From Pseudaestuariivita atlantica (GTDB taxonomy: Bacteria; Pseudomonadota; Alphaproteobacteria; Rhodobacterales; Rhodobacteraceae): a stretch of 64,000 bases of DNA. Below the pieces are notes generated by a model that saw nothing but the letters and a program-made list of their open reading frames with translations, ran no database searches and had not been told where the DNA came from. Made by a program: the position numbers and the translations under genes. The stretch covers positions 181,501-245,500 of the forward strand of contig NZ_AQQZ01000002.1 of the NCBI RefSeq assembly GCF_001205715.1, given 5' to 3'. Positions 9,120-17,679 of the stretch are shown piece by piece. Position 1 is the first letter of the stretch. Each line of letters begins with the position of its first letter.

Positions 9120-9509
9120 TCACGGACGCATAAATTGATAAACACTCCGCGAAATTGCATGGATTCCGGTGTAGGCCTCGGATTGGCCAAGTCCGGTGCG
9201 AGCTCCGATCGTGTAGAGCGTTGCGCTTGCGACAAACAGAGCGCCAAGCGCAGAAAAACTGATAAACAGCCACCAAGCGACGGGAGATATCGCATGCAAG
9301 ACAGGCCCGGGGATATGCCCCGCCTTTCTACGCGCGAAGGACACCCGTGCGTCTATGCGCAGGGTGGAAAAATATATGATGAAACCGATCAGCGCGTAAT
9401 AGCACGCTGCAAAAATCGCCATTCCGATCCAGTGCCACGCATAGTGCAGGTTCCGAACAATTTCGTAGAACTGTGCGTTGATCGCGTCAGGGAGCAGAAA
9501 ACCTAGCAA
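9120..9509 (-). CDS. Small membrane protein, unknown function
   Basis: The 129-aa product has hydrophobic segments at about residues 25-50 and 73-95, so probably two TM helices with a short basic loop (RIDARVSFARRKAG) between them. I recognise no family. The gene lies 24 bp after the unrecognised 287-aa gene and in the same direction as the whole operon. It may anchor or regulate one of the neighbouring soluble components at the inner membrane. Confidence 0.7.
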   Translation of the reverse strand: MLGFLLPDAINAQFYEIVRNLHYAWHWIGMAIFAACYYALIGFIIYFSTLRIDARVSFARRKAGHIPGPVLHAISPVAWWLFISFSALGALFVASATLYTIGARTGLGQSEAYTGIHAISRSVYQFMRP

Positions 9510-9533
9510 GAAAATTCACTCCGCGCCGAAGAC

Positions 9534-10397
9534 TTAGTTCCAGTCATCATCTTCTTGATCTTGGATTTCTTTCTGGTCAGCGCTGCCAATTGATCGCCTC
9601 CCATCTTGCACAACTGGTTTGCCCTGACAGCTGTAGTCCTCGATCTTCTCAAGGTATTGCCGAACAACCGGATCATCGCGTGAGAAGCCTGCATCTTCCA
9701 TTGCCGTGACAAGCTTGCGCATCTCGACAATATCCATACCGGCAGCGAGCACGGCGCCGCTCTGATCGCCACGTAGTTCCTTCATGGCCGCTTTCGCCGC
9801 GCGCAGTCGTTTTGCTGTTTCGCTGTCGCCGCGGCGTTCCGCCACGATCAAATCGGAATCAATATTCTGAAGAATCGCCCAATGCTCGTCTTTCGAAGTG
9901 ACTTCCCGAGGAGGATCCACACGGACGCGTAACCGGATCAATTGGAACGGTCGATATGACGCAGTAATGTTGTTGACCGGGTCAAGCCTGTTTTTGAGGG
10001 CAGCTTGATAATCCCTGTCATTAGTGATTTCGAAGGTCTCACTAAGCTCCTGGGCCTCAAGTATCAGTGGGCGAAAAACGAAAGACCCGATGGGGTCGGA
10101 TGCCTCGATGGCTTCGATGGCGGCATCCGGTTCGAGTTGGAAATCAACGTCCAGTCTCACTTTGAATTCAAGTTGACCGGAACGTGATCTGGCCTCGCAA
10201 CTCCGTGTCATGTTCAATGGACCGGTATTTATCAGGTAAAACGGGCCGTAGCCACCGAGCAATCGTTCCCCCATGGTCAAGCGCGGCGGGGATCCGAGAG
10301 TGACGAAATCACGCTTCGTTTTTGCAACACATACCCAGCCGCGCTTGTCCTTTGGTAGGCTCGCAAAACTATCATAGGTCTGAATAAGCACGCTCAT
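9534..10397 (-). CDS. Unrecognised soluble protein between TIR and membrane genes
   Basis: A 287-aa product without signal peptide or obvious TM. The first 150 residues look like mixed alpha/beta (FKVRLDVDFQLEP near 78), residues about 165-250 are helical and charged, and the tail is acidic (ending EDDDWN). The pattern of a beta-rich part followed by Ala/Glu/Arg helices faintly recalls SPFH/band-7 proteins, but I see no diagnostic motif and do not assign it. The gene starts 18 bp after the TIR gene and is clearly cotranscribed with it. Confidence 0.75.
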   Translation of the reverse strand: MSVLIQTYDSFASLPKDKRGWVCVAKTKRDFVTLGSPPRLTMGERLLGGYGPFYLINTGPLNMTRSCEARSRSGQLEFKVRLDVDFQLEPDAAIEAIEASDPIGSFVFRPLILEAQELSETFEITNDRDYQAALKNRLDPVNNITASYRPFQLIRLRVRVDPPREVTSKDEHWAILQNIDSDLIVAERRGDSETAKRLRAAKAAMKELRGDQSGAVLAAGMDIVEMRKLVTAMEDAGFSRDDPVVRQYLEKIEDYSCQGKPVVQDGRRSIGSADQKEIQDQEDDDWN

Positions 10398-10415
10398 TTC
10401 GGGTTCCCTTTGCTA

Positions 10416-12296
10416 TCACAGCGGTAAACCGCTTCGGATCGCGGCAATGTCTTTGTCTAAAAGGTACGCTGAACTGCGCTCCAGCACGAGTGCAGCCGTG
10501 TCATCACCGTAGGGCAAAAACGCGGCGTAAAGTTTCGCAGCAAACCAAAGGTATGGATCACGGTCTGGCAGTGCACCACCATTCTTGCGGATCATGTCAC
10601 GTTCACGAGCGAAAAGACGCATTGCCTCCTGCATATGCCGCTTCGGCACGTACCGGCTTTCGTTCAAGGGCCTCGCAAGAGCAGCGCGAACAAACGCCCG
10701 TATCAATCTATCGATCAGGCCGGGCCACTTATCAGCAATGTCGGAAGTGAGGTCCTCAAGCGTCAATCGATTGGAGCGTTTGGATGTCAACAACGGCATT
10801 CGCTGCATGGCAAAAAACAACGCGGCAAGTGGCGTCTGCCGCTTGATGAGGCCAGGCTTGCCATCCACCTTGGCATCTGCCCAATCCGCCAACTCCGCGA
10901 GGAATTCCGCAGCCGGAAGCGCGCTTACCGCTACCGGTTCGAGCCGGTCTTCCATTGTTTCGAGGGTCTCCTGAACGCCGCCTGCGCTTTCACTGGCCTC
11001 TTCCGATGCGACAGCCTCCTGCATTTCGCTTACGTCGATGTCACGCTCATCGTCCTTCTTGGCACCGTAAATCGCATCCGTCCGCAGGAAAACCTCAAGC
11101 AACGCATCATTCGCAAATGTCTGTCGGTCTAGCCTGCGCAGGACTTCCATTGCGATTTTTGGTCGGCGCAAACCCAGTGGTCCCAAGGCAATAATCAAAG
11201 CTGCCTGTCGAGCCGCCAAACGGTTTCGGCGAGATGAAAGCAGCCGAATTAACTGGGCTTCGATCTGAGGCGTGTTGGATTTGTCTTCCGCGGCGACAGC
11301 CATGATTGTGGCGCACGCGCGCACATGATGGAGGTCCAAGCCGCGCTCGGGATCCAGCCAATGGTCCAGCACGTTTATCTCTAATCCGCGAAAATCCAGC
11401 AAGGCGAACGTTCCCAGAGTTCGCGAAATGTAAAGACCAAACTCGGCGGTGTCTTTTTGAATCAGAAGGTTGGAAATCCACGCAAGAAAGACTTCGCGAA
11501 CCTCATCAAGTTCAAGCCACACATGACTCAGAAGTCCATGGCGCCAATTCCGATCCTTGAAACGCACCACATTTTCGTTCTTACCTGTCCACGGATCAGG
11601 CAGGCTTACGCGTTCCGCCGCAACTTCACTCAACATCGCGGATTGCGTCGCGGCGCTGATAGACCTGGGTTGGGCTTTCGCTTCTTCCTCGGTCAAAGGC
11701 CGGAGCTTTACTTCAAAAGCAGCTTCCAGCGACTTTGCAACGGTCAGAACTGCCGACGCATGCGCGTATTCAAGGCACGCAACCGTTAATGCCAACGCCT
11801 CCGCCTTGACACTGCGCTCGTGCGTGAACCATTCTGCCGGGGTTGCCCCAACGGGAACAGGACGTGAAGATTCGCTTGCACCCTGACATGCGACGTCGAT
11901 CAGGAAGTCAATTTGTTTTTTGAACGCTTCATTCTCAAGGTAGTTGCTACCTTCCTCCAACGCACCTTGCTGCAGGGACGAAATCGACCGGTCGAGAGAC
12001 TGCGGCAGCTGGAAATCACCAATTATGCAAGGATAGATGTACGGCTTTCGGCTGTCTCGCGCGTAGCTGATTTCTCTTTCAACCCAGCCTGTGCTTCCGG
12101 CTGCGACACTGGCCTCCGTTATGAATGCGACAAATGCCTTACAGGCATCGATCGCTTCCATGATCTGGTCTTCGAAATTGCCAACAACGACATCCCCATC
12201 ATACCAGACCGACGCGCCTCTGGTACGCATGTAGTCAATCACGGGCTTTATTGCCGCAAAATGTGACCGGGGATATGAGATGAATATTTGAGACAT
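10416..12296 (-). CDS. TIR-domain protein with large helical C-terminal region
   Basis: The 626-aa protein begins with a TIR domain (about 1-135): opening strand SQIFISYPRSH, a WYD segment (31-33), and the conserved W71-x-x-x-E75 motif in WVEREIS, where Glu75 matches the catalytic glutamate of NAD+-cleaving TIRs. Residues about 140-626 are alpha-helical and partly repeat-like, with no visible Walker motifs, so it does not look like a STAND or NLR ATPase. Bacterial TIR proteins of this kind are commonly effectors of antiphage or abortive-infection systems. It is first in the operon. No good Shine-Dalgarno precedes the ATG. TIR assignment is firm; NADase activity is inferred. Confidence 0.9.
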   Translation of the reverse strand: MSQIFISYPRSHFAAIKPVIDYMRTRGASVWYDGDVVVGNFEDQIMEAIDACKAFVAFITEASVAAGSTGWVEREISYARDSRKPYIYPCIIGDFQLPQSLDRSISSLQQGALEEGSNYLENEAFKKQIDFLIDVACQGASESSRPVPVGATPAEWFTHERSVKAEALALTVACLEYAHASAVLTVAKSLEAAFEVKLRPLTEEEAKAQPRSISAATQSAMLSEVAAERVSLPDPWTGKNENVVRFKDRNWRHGLLSHVWLELDEVREVFLAWISNLLIQKDTAEFGLYISRTLGTFALLDFRGLEINVLDHWLDPERGLDLHHVRACATIMAVAAEDKSNTPQIEAQLIRLLSSRRNRLAARQAALIIALGPLGLRRPKIAMEVLRRLDRQTFANDALLEVFLRTDAIYGAKKDDERDIDVSEMQEAVASEEASESAGGVQETLETMEDRLEPVAVSALPAAEFLAELADWADAKVDGKPGLIKRQTPLAALFFAMQRMPLLTSKRSNRLTLEDLTSDIADKWPGLIDRLIRAFVRAALARPLNESRYVPKRHMQEAMRLFARERDMIRKNGGALPDRDPYLWFAAKLYAAFLPYGDDTAALVLERSSAYLLDKDIAAIRSGLPL

Positions 12297-12322
12297 TCGA
12301 AATAATTTATCTGCGCGTCCTC

Positions 12323-12351
12323 AGCGTAAGAAAATTGCTTCCTACGTTCAA
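12323..12351 (-). promoter_or_regulatory. Possible promoter of the TIR-led operon
   Basis: On the minus strand TTGAAC (12351-12346) and TACGCT (12328-12323) are separated by 17 bp, about 30 bp upstream of the TIR start codon. The surrounding 100 bp are A+T-rich. The match to sigma-70 consensus is only moderate. Confidence 0.3.
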
Positions 12352-12408
12352 TACGTGAAAGGACCAATTATCTCTACAACCGGCTCAAGGCTTCTGATCC
12401 TCCCCCAC

Positions 12409-12582
12409 TGAAGTGGTCCGCCCCTATAGTTAGGAAACGGAGGATCAAAGATGGGGATCAAACGCCACAAGCCGGAAGAGATTGTCATGAAGTTACGGGA
12501 GGTTGAGGTGCTGTGCGGACAGGGAATGTCCCGCGTGGATGCCATCCGGCAGCTGCAGATTGAGGTGCCCCTAGTTTCCTAG
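12409..12582 (+). pseudogene. IS3-family OrfA fragment with left terminal repeat
   Basis: From TGAAGTGGTCCG at 12409, which looks like a terminal inverted repeat, a typical IS3 OrfA start follows at 12451 after a GGAGGATC ribosome site. The product begins MGIKRHKPEEIVMKLREVEV and keeps the helix-turn-helix start (GQGMSRVDAIRQL). After about 38 codons the sequence runs into the end of another element at 12561 and stops at 12580-12582. Only the first third of OrfA remains, so it is not functional. Confidence 0.8.
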
Positions 12583-13034
12583 ACACCTGCCTGGTTCAGT
12601 TCCTGCTGCCTGATCTCATAGTCAACGGGCGACGGCATGCCGTTGTTCGTGTGCTTGCGCTTCGGGTTGTAGAACAGCTCAATGTATTCGAACACGTCTC
12701 GCCGCGTGTCGTCGCGGGTCGGATATGTTCGTCGCCGGATGCGCTCCCGCTTCAGGAGCTGGAAGAAGCTTTCTGCAACGGCATTGTCATGGCAGTTTCC
12801 GCGCCGGCTCATGCTCGGTTACAGATTGTGCTGATGTAGGAACATCTGCCACTCCCGGCTGGTGAACTGCGAACCTTGGTCGGAGTGCACCGTGACCCGG
12901 TCCGTTGGCTTGCGTCGCCAGACGGCCATCAACAGGGCCTGCAGGACCAGGTCCGTGGTCATTCGGGACTGGGCGGACCAGCCAACGACTTTAGGATGTC
13001 GCGCTCCTCGGTCACCCTGGCCAGTTCGCGTTAG
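12561..13034 (-). pseudogene. Decayed IS3-family element: OrfA tail fused to OrfB DDE domain
   Basis: On the minus strand an OrfA C-terminus (ELARVTEERDILK, about 13034-12993) is joined directly to the middle of OrfB (KVVGWSAQSRMTTDL) at about 12991, so the region between has been deleted. OrfB continues with HSDQGSQFTSREW (second catalytic Asp), is broken by an in-frame TAA at 12821-12819 where a Glu codon is expected, and resumes as GNCHDNAVAESFF (catalytic Glu) to a stop at 12579. The right end TGAGGTGCCCCTAG starts at 12561. Both deletion and nonsense codon make it inactive. Confidence 0.85.
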
Positions 13035-13506
13035 ACAACGGAAATGGATTGGCGGCTCGATCGTCGGCAAAGTGCCAACCGGTGGCGAAATCTGACGGCA
13101 GCCCTTCGAGTTGGCGGAACACAAAGTTGTGCCGGAAAGGGGCAAAGCCGGCATGCGCATTTAACGGTAGTGATCGTGTTCCAAAATGACGTGGGCGCAG
13201 TTGCGGCAGATGGCTTCCATGTTGCCAGTCGCAGATGGATCGACGGACCCCGCCATCAGCCTCACTCAGCAGGTCTGTGCTATAAGCATTACGCAACTTA
13301 AGAAATGCGTCCGAAAGTGACTTCGACTTAGCAAGCAACTCTCCAGCCGCCAAATTGGTACAGCCGAATTCTTTTCTTATCGTTTCTTTTGCGCCCACCG
13401 TCAGCACTCTCTTTATTACCCACTTCTCGTATCACACCCAATCAAAATGGCGACCCGGGATTTTGGCCAACCCGAGCCGCCATCGCTCTGTTCGGAGTTT
13501 GTGCGG
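13035..13506. other. Island remnant without recognisable gene
   Basis: These 472 bp lie between the IS fragment and the AlpA gene. The longest minus-strand frame starts with GTG at 13407 and runs into the IS remnant (131 codons). Its first 60 residues look protein-like, but I recognise no family, and its end is made of IS sequence. It may be a gene truncated by the insertion. A second minus-strand frame encodes a short Cys-x2-Cys/His-rich peptide near 13170-13230. Nothing else is supported. Confidence 0.4.
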
Positions 13507-13686
13507 TTACTTTCGCAACTCTACCCGAATTCGCAGCCAGTCCAGCACCTCATCCTCAATCCAGCCAACACGATTGGGACCGAGTTGTACCCGCTTGGGA
13601 AACTGACCCGCCTTCTCCAATCGCGCGACGTGTTGCGGTGAATACAAGACCAACTCCTTCAGTTCGCGTTTCGACAGTATCCTCAT
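13507..13686 (-). CDS. AlpA-family phage/island transcriptional regulator
   Basis: The 59-aa product MRILSKRELKELV... is a MerR-like winged HTH protein of the AlpA type (COG3311): an HTH start (SPQHVARLEKAGQFPKRV), then GxNRVGWIEDEVLDWLR, the diagnostic end of the domain. The ATG at 13686 follows AAGGAGA at ideal spacing, so I prefer it over longer readings of the frame. AlpA proteins control integrase or excision genes of prophages and islands. Here it stands about 200 bp from the tRNA-Phe, as expected for the integration module, although the integrase itself is not seen. Confidence 0.88.
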   Translation of the reverse strand: MRILSKRELKELVLYSPQHVARLEKAGQFPKRVQLGPNRVGWIEDEVLDWLRIRVELRK

Positions 13687-13882
13687 CACAATGTCTCCTT
13701 GAGATAAGGAGCATCGCGATGCCCCGGTTGCGGTTGCCCACGGTCCGAGGAGTTTTAGAATAGCGGACCCATAGCGGAACATACAACGCCACCGCATCGC
13801 TGTCGGCGAGGTGGCCCAAAAGGTGGCCTGAAAACCGCCAGATTCTGCAGCACCATGATTTCATTGTGTTTTGTTTTAATAA

Positions 13883-13957
13883 TGGTGCCCGGGGGCGGAA
13901 TCGAACCACCGACACGAGGATTTTCAATCCACTGCTCTACCCCTGAGCTACCCGGGC
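13883..13957 (-). tRNA. tRNA-Phe (anticodon GAA)
   Basis: The 75-nt minus-strand sequence folds as a cloverleaf: acceptor GCCCGGG paired with CCCGGGC, D-stem GCTC/GAGC, anticodon loop TTGAAAA giving GAA, T-arm GGTGG-TTCGATT-CCGCC, and an encoded 3' CCA. One T-T mismatch is seen in the anticodon stem. The 3' half borders the low-G+C region and is the probable attachment site of the island. Confidence 0.95.
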
Positions 13958-14048
13958 ACGGGAACGGCTGGCCGTTGGGTGCGTGCGTTCTAGGCGAGCG
14001 TCCGACCGGTGTCCAGAGGCATAACACCGATTTCGAATGCCTGAGGCG

Positions 14049-14501
14049 TCAGCTCTTGAAGGGGGCCATGCCCGCGCGGGCGAGCGCGTCAGCGCGTTCG
14101 TTTTCGGGGTGGCCGGCATGGCCCTTTACCCATTCCCATGTCACCTCGTGGCGGCTTGCGGCCTCGTCGAGGCGTTGCCACAGCTCGGCGTTCTTGACCT
14201 GCTTCTTCGACGCCGTCCGCCAACCGTTGCGCTTCCAGCCGTGGATCCAGCTTGTGACACCGTTTTTCACGTAGGCGCTGTCGGTCACCACCGTCAGCCT
14301 GGAGGGGCGGGACAGGGCCTCGAGTGCGGAAATGGCGGCGAGCAATTCCATCTGGTTGTTCGTGGTTTCGGCCGCGCCGCCGCTCAACTCGCGTTCCTTG
14401 ACGACGGTCTCTCCGTCCATGGCGCGCAGCAGGACGCCCCACCCGCCGGGGCCGGGATTGCCCGAGCACGCGCCGTCCGTATAGGCGAAGAGTTCAGCCA
14501 C
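14049..14501 (-). CDS. rnhA: Ribonuclease HI
   Basis: A 150-aa enzyme that cleaves the RNA strand of RNA-DNA hybrids. The four acidic catalytic residues are in recognisable motifs: [27 protein letters not shown] and NERADALA. The substrate-binding handle region ([16 protein letters not shown]) is present. The start is GTG at 14501, which overlaps the methyltransferase stop by 8 nt and gives the usual N-terminus ([17 protein letters not shown]). A longer frame to 14546 is open but extends into the upstream gene. Confidence 0.95.
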   Translation of the reverse strand: MAELFAYTDGACSGNPGPGGWGVLLRAMDGETVVKERELSGGAAETTNNQMELLAAISALEALSRPSRLTVVTDSAYVKNGVTSWIHGWKRNGWRTASKKQVKNAELWQRLDEAASRHEVTWEWVKGHAGHPENERADALARAGMAPFKS

Positions 14502-15090
14502 GCAGGCGCGCCCTGAGGATGATCCACGGATCGTTTGTCCCGGCAAGGCCGGTGTCGCTGCCGGTTTCCTCGCCCACGATGTCGAACCCGGCTCGGTCGA
14601 GCCGCGAGCGCAGGTCGTCCGGGGTGTAATACGTGTACCTGCGGCCGATGGGATCGCGCGCGGTGCCGTCGCCGGTCTTCATGCCGATGTGGAGCACGCC
14701 GCGGAGCCGAAGTGCGGTGGCGATGGCGGCGAGGTGACCGTCCATCTGATCGCGCGGCGCATGGAGGAGGGCGAAGTTGGCCCAGATGCCGTCATAGAGT
14801 GCCGTGGCTGTCAGGTCCTCGAACCGGGCTTGCCGCGCGGACACGCCCGGCTGGGCGGCGGCGAGGCGGGCCATCCCGGCAGAGGCGTCGGTTGCATCGA
14901 CGACGAAACCCGCCTGCGCCAGGTGCGCGGCGGAATGGCCGGGGCCGCAGCCGAGGTCGAGGACACGTCCGCCTTCCGGCAACAGGTCCATGAACCGCCG
15001 CAGCGCGCCACCGGGCGCATCGGTGCCGAACCGGTCCGCGTAGTCCTGCGCGCGGGCGTCGTAGACGGCGATGGTTTCACGGTCGCTCAT
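14494..15090 (-). CDS. Class I SAM-dependent methyltransferase
   Basis: The 198-aa product has motif [13 protein letters not shown] (about 45-56) and an acidic post-I strand (VDATDAS), typical of Methyltransf_11/25 enzymes, probably acting on a small molecule. The ATG at 15090 overlaps the stop of the DUF3429 gene by 4 nt, and its end overlaps rnhA by 8 nt, so the three genes are cotranscribed. The substrate cannot be told. Confidence 0.88.
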   Translation of the reverse strand: MSDRETIAVYDARAQDYADRFGTDAPGGALRRFMDLLPEGGRVLDLGCGPGHSAAHLAQAGFVVDATDASAGMARLAAAQPGVSARQARFEDLTATALYDGIWANFALLHAPRDQMDGHLAAIATALRLRGVLHIGMKTGDGTARDPIGRRYTYYTPDDLRSRLDRAGFDIVGEETGSDTGLAGTNDPWIILRARLRG

Positions 15091-15557
15091 ACCGCCCATC
15101 CGATGGCGCAGCTGATCGTCGCAACGATCGTCGGCGGCACACGCAAGCGAAGCCACCAATCCGGTGCTAGCGCCCAGCGGCGGAACAGCCAGTCGAGGAT
15201 CAGCAGGCCGGGGAAGAACAGCATCAGCCAGAAGAGCGCGTCAGTGTTGGACGGCGCGCCGAGGATGTGTTGCGTCGCAAGGAAAAAGACGGCGAGGGCG
15301 GGGATCACGGACAGCACGTATGCCAAAGGTGCGCGGGGGGAGGGTCCTTGCGCGGCGAACCCCCACAGGACGCCCGACATGAAGCACAGGATGACGGCCC
15401 CGTAAGCCGCGAGGATCGCGATGGCATCCGTCGGGTAGAGCAGGCCGAAATGTCCCGGAGGCGCGGCAGGATCAGGGGCAAGGCGCAGGATGGCCGCCAG
15501 CACGAAGGGCAGCATCCCGGCCCATGTCAGGACAAGAGCGGTGCGGGGTACGGGCAT
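15087..15557 (-). CDS. DUF3429 family inner membrane protein
   Basis: A 156-aa polytopic membrane protein with about five TM segments. The motifs MSGVLWGFA and LDWLFRRWALAPDWWLRLR are typical of DUF3429 (TMEM69-like) proteins of proteobacteria. Function unknown. It lies 3 bp after the YdeI-like gene and overlaps the methyltransferase gene by 4 nt. Confidence 0.88.
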   Translation of the reverse strand: MPVPRTALVLTWAGMLPFVLAAILRLAPDPAAPPGHFGLLYPTDAIAILAAYGAVILCFMSGVLWGFAAQGPSPRAPLAYVLSVIPALAVFFLATQHILGAPSNTDALFWLMLFFPGLLILDWLFRRWALAPDWWLRLRVPPTIVATISCAIGWAV

Positions 15558-15560
15558 CCA

Positions 15561-16016
15561 TCATCCTTCGGTCAGTTGGGCGATCAGCGCATGGATGCGC
15601 CGCGCGCGGGTCTCCGCCCTTTTCGCCGTCTTCACCGTGTGAAGCAAGCCGCGGCGTTTGCCGGGGGTCAGCGCGTCCCATGCGTCGGTCACGCCGGCGC
15701 TCCGCAGGGCGAGCGTCACGTCCCGCGGTACGTCGACCGCGTCGGGATCGGCCGGGCGCAGGCGCACCTCCACCTCGTCGCCCGGCGCGATGCCGATCTC
15801 GTCCAGAAGGGATTTCCCCGTCCAGAGGAACGGCATGTCCAGCACCGGGGCCCTGGTGACGGCGAGGTTGACGGGATGCTCGTTGATCTCTCCCTCCACC
15901 CGCTTGGCCGGGCCAAGTGCGGCGCGCACGTCGTCGGGCAGGGGCAGCACGGTATAGGTGCTGTCGCCCCATTCCATCGGGACGATCCGCGCGGTGAAGG
16001 TGACGTAGCCGGTCAT
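15561..16016 (-). CDS. YdeI/DUF1905 family protein
   Basis: The 151-aa product combines an N-terminal DUF1905 beta-barrel part (about 1-95; FTARIVPMEWGDSTYTVLPLP) with a C-terminal YdeI/OmdA helix (about 105-150; LTPGKRRGLLHTVKTAKRAETRARRI). The family is linked to resistance to cationic peptides or bacteriocins in some bacteria, but the biochemical role is unknown. The ATG at 16016 is preferred over the long upstream frame, which runs into the LysE gene. Confidence 0.85.
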   Translation of the reverse strand: MTGYVTFTARIVPMEWGDSTYTVLPLPDDVRAALGPAKRVEGEINEHPVNLAVTRAPVLDMPFLWTGKSLLDEIGIAPGDEVEVRLRPADPDAVDVPRDVTLALRSAGVTDAWDALTPGKRRGLLHTVKTAKRAETRARRIHALIAQLTEG

Positions 16017-16054
16017 GGGGTGACAGGTGTGGCGGCAGGCCGCGCTGGCAAGGG

Positions 16055-16669
16055 TCAGGCGCGTTCCAGCGCCAGCCGTCCAGCCAGCCCGGCAAAGACC
16101 GCCGCGAAGGACCGGTTGAGCCATGTCATCACGCGCTCCGATCCGAGGATCCAGCGCCGCATCGCCGCGGCGAACAGGCCGTAGACGACGAAGACACCGA
16201 AAGTCATCGCCATGAAAACCGCGCCCAGCGTCGCCATCTCCAGCGCCGCGCGATCCGGCGCGCCGGACAGGAACGGCGGCAGGAGCGCAAGGAAGAAGAT
16301 CGACAGTTTTGGGTTGAGCACGTTGATGAGCGCCCCGCGCGTCGCGATCCGCGCCCACCCGTCCGAGGTGCGGCGCGGGGCGATGGACAGCCCGCCCGTT
16401 TCCTTCAGCGCGCCCCATGCGAGGTACAACAGGTACGCCACGCCCGCGAACTTGACGATGTTGAACAAAAGCGCGCTGGTATGCAGCACGGCGGCAAGGC
16501 CCAGCGTCGCCGCCGCAAGGTGCGGCACGATCCCGAAGGTGCAGCCCAAGGCGGCGGCGATCGCCGCGCGCCGTCCCTGCCCAAGCCCGAGCGCCAGCGT
16601 GTAAAGCACCCCGGTGCCCGGCGCGATCACGACCACGAACGCCGTCAGCAGGAACTGCGCCGAAATCAT
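16055..16669 (-). CDS. LysE/RhtB family amino-acid exporter
   Basis: A 204-aa inner-membrane protein with six predicted TM segments. The N-terminal motif [22 protein letters not shown] and the central [18 protein letters not shown] are hallmarks of LysE/RhtB efflux proteins (amino acids or homoserine lactones). The exported compound is unknown. The start overlaps the ispH stop by 4 nt. Confidence 0.92.
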   Translation of the reverse strand: MISAQFLLTAFVVVIAPGTGVLYTLALGLGQGRRAAIAAALGCTFGIVPHLAAATLGLAAVLHTSALLFNIVKFAGVAYLLYLAWGALKETGGLSIAPRRTSDGWARIATRGALINVLNPKLSIFFLALLPPFLSGAPDRAALEMATLGAVFMAMTFGVFVVYGLFAAAMRRWILGSERVMTWLNRSFAAVFAGLAGRLALERA

Positions 16670-17619
16670 GCCGTGGCCATCCGCAGGACGCGGGGCACCT
16701 TGAATTCGACGTTTTCCTCGGCCGTGACGACCGGTTTCACGGTCACGTCAAAGCGGTCGCGGAACGCGTCGATCACCTCATTGACCAGCACTTCGGGCGC
16801 GCTTGCCCCCGCCGTGATGCCGACCGAGCGGATGCCGTCCAGCGCGCGCCAGTCGATGTCCCCGGCGCGCTGGACCAACTGGGCATAGGCGCAGCCCGCC
16901 CGCGCACCGACTTCGACCAGCCGCTTGGAATTCGACGAATTGGGCGCGCCGACGACCAGCAAGGCATCGCATTCGGGCGCCATCGCCTTTACCGCTTCCT
17001 GGCGGTTTGTGGTGGCGTAGCAGATGTCTTCCTTGTGCGGTCCCTGGATCGCGGGGAAACGCTCCTGCAGGGCGGCGACGATGTCGGCGGTGTCGTCGAC
17101 GCTCAGCGTGGTCTGGGTGACATAGGCCAGTCGTGCCGGGTCGCGCACGTCAAGCGTGGCCACGTCCTCGACGGTTTCGACAAGCAGGACCTCGCCCTCG
17201 GGCAGCTGTCCCATCGTGCCGATGGTTTCGGGATGGCCCGCATGGCCGATCATCACCATCTGCAGGCCATTATCGGCGTGGCGCTGCGCCTCGATATGGA
17301 CCTTGCTGACCAGCGGGCAGGTCGCGTCGACATACACCATCTCCCGCGCCTCGGCGGCGGCGGGCACCGATTTGGGAACGCCATGGGCGGAAAAGATCAC
17401 GGGCCGGTCCGGCGGGCACTCGTCCAGTTCCTCGACGAACACCGCGCCCTTTTCGCGCAGGCCGTCCACCACGAACTTGTTGTGCACGATCTCGTGGCGG
17501 ACAAAGACGGGCGCGCCCCATTTGTCGAGCGCCATCTCCACGATCTTGATCGCACGATCAACGCCCGCGCAGAACCCTCGCGGTGCGGCAAGATGAATCG
17601 TCAGGTCAGGTTTCGACAT
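16666..17619 (-). CDS. ispH: 4-hydroxy-3-methylbut-2-enyl diphosphate reductase
   Basis: The 317-aa enzyme carries out the last step of the MEP isoprenoid pathway, giving IPP and DMAPP. The three cysteines that bind the iron-sulfur cluster lie in [12 protein letters not shown] (Cys18), DATCPLV and [10 protein letters not shown]. Substrate-binding motifs [14 protein letters not shown] and GAPNSSNS are intact. Length and ends are normal for IspH. Confidence 0.97.
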   Translation of the reverse strand: MSKPDLTIHLAAPRGFCAGVDRAIKIVEMALDKWGAPVFVRHEIVHNKFVVDGLREKGAVFVEELDECPPDRPVIFSAHGVPKSVPAAAEAREMVYVDATCPLVSKVHIEAQRHADNGLQMVMIGHAGHPETIGTMGQLPEGEVLLVETVEDVATLDVRDPARLAYVTQTTLSVDDTADIVAALQERFPAIQGPHKEDICYATTNRQEAVKAMAPECDALLVVGAPNSSNSKRLVEVGARAGCAYAQLVQRAGDIDWRALDGIRSVGITAGASAPEVLVNEVIDAFRDRFDVTVKPVVTAEENVEFKVPRVLRMATA

Positions 17620-17679
17620 GGCACTCCTCCGGCATCCACCTGATTAGTGGAAAGTCCGGCAGGGCGCCAGCGGCTTGGG

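Larger units (their letters stand above)
1..13882. mobile_element. Genomic island abutting tRNA-Phe (left end outside window)
   Basis: This stretch is visibly less G+C-rich than everything to its right and uses more A/T third positions. It stops at the 3' end of the tRNA-Phe gene, a classic integration site for tyrosine-recombinase elements. It contains an AlpA-type excision regulator, broken IS3-family transposase genes and a nine-gene accessory operon, but no housekeeping gene. No intact integrase is visible, and the left boundary and the second attachment repeat are not in the window. The island call is therefore an inference from composition, tRNA adjacency and content. It could also be several successive insertions. 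Confidence 0.6.

Noticed and set aside
12348-12545. 65-codon minus-strand frame before the TIR gene
   Set aside because: It is antisense to the IS3 OrfA start and its terminal repeat.
13556-13927. Minus-strand frame running through the tRNA-Phe and AlpA region
   Set aside because: It reads through the tRNA and opposes the AlpA frame; no integrase motif (no R-H-R-Y pattern) was found in it.
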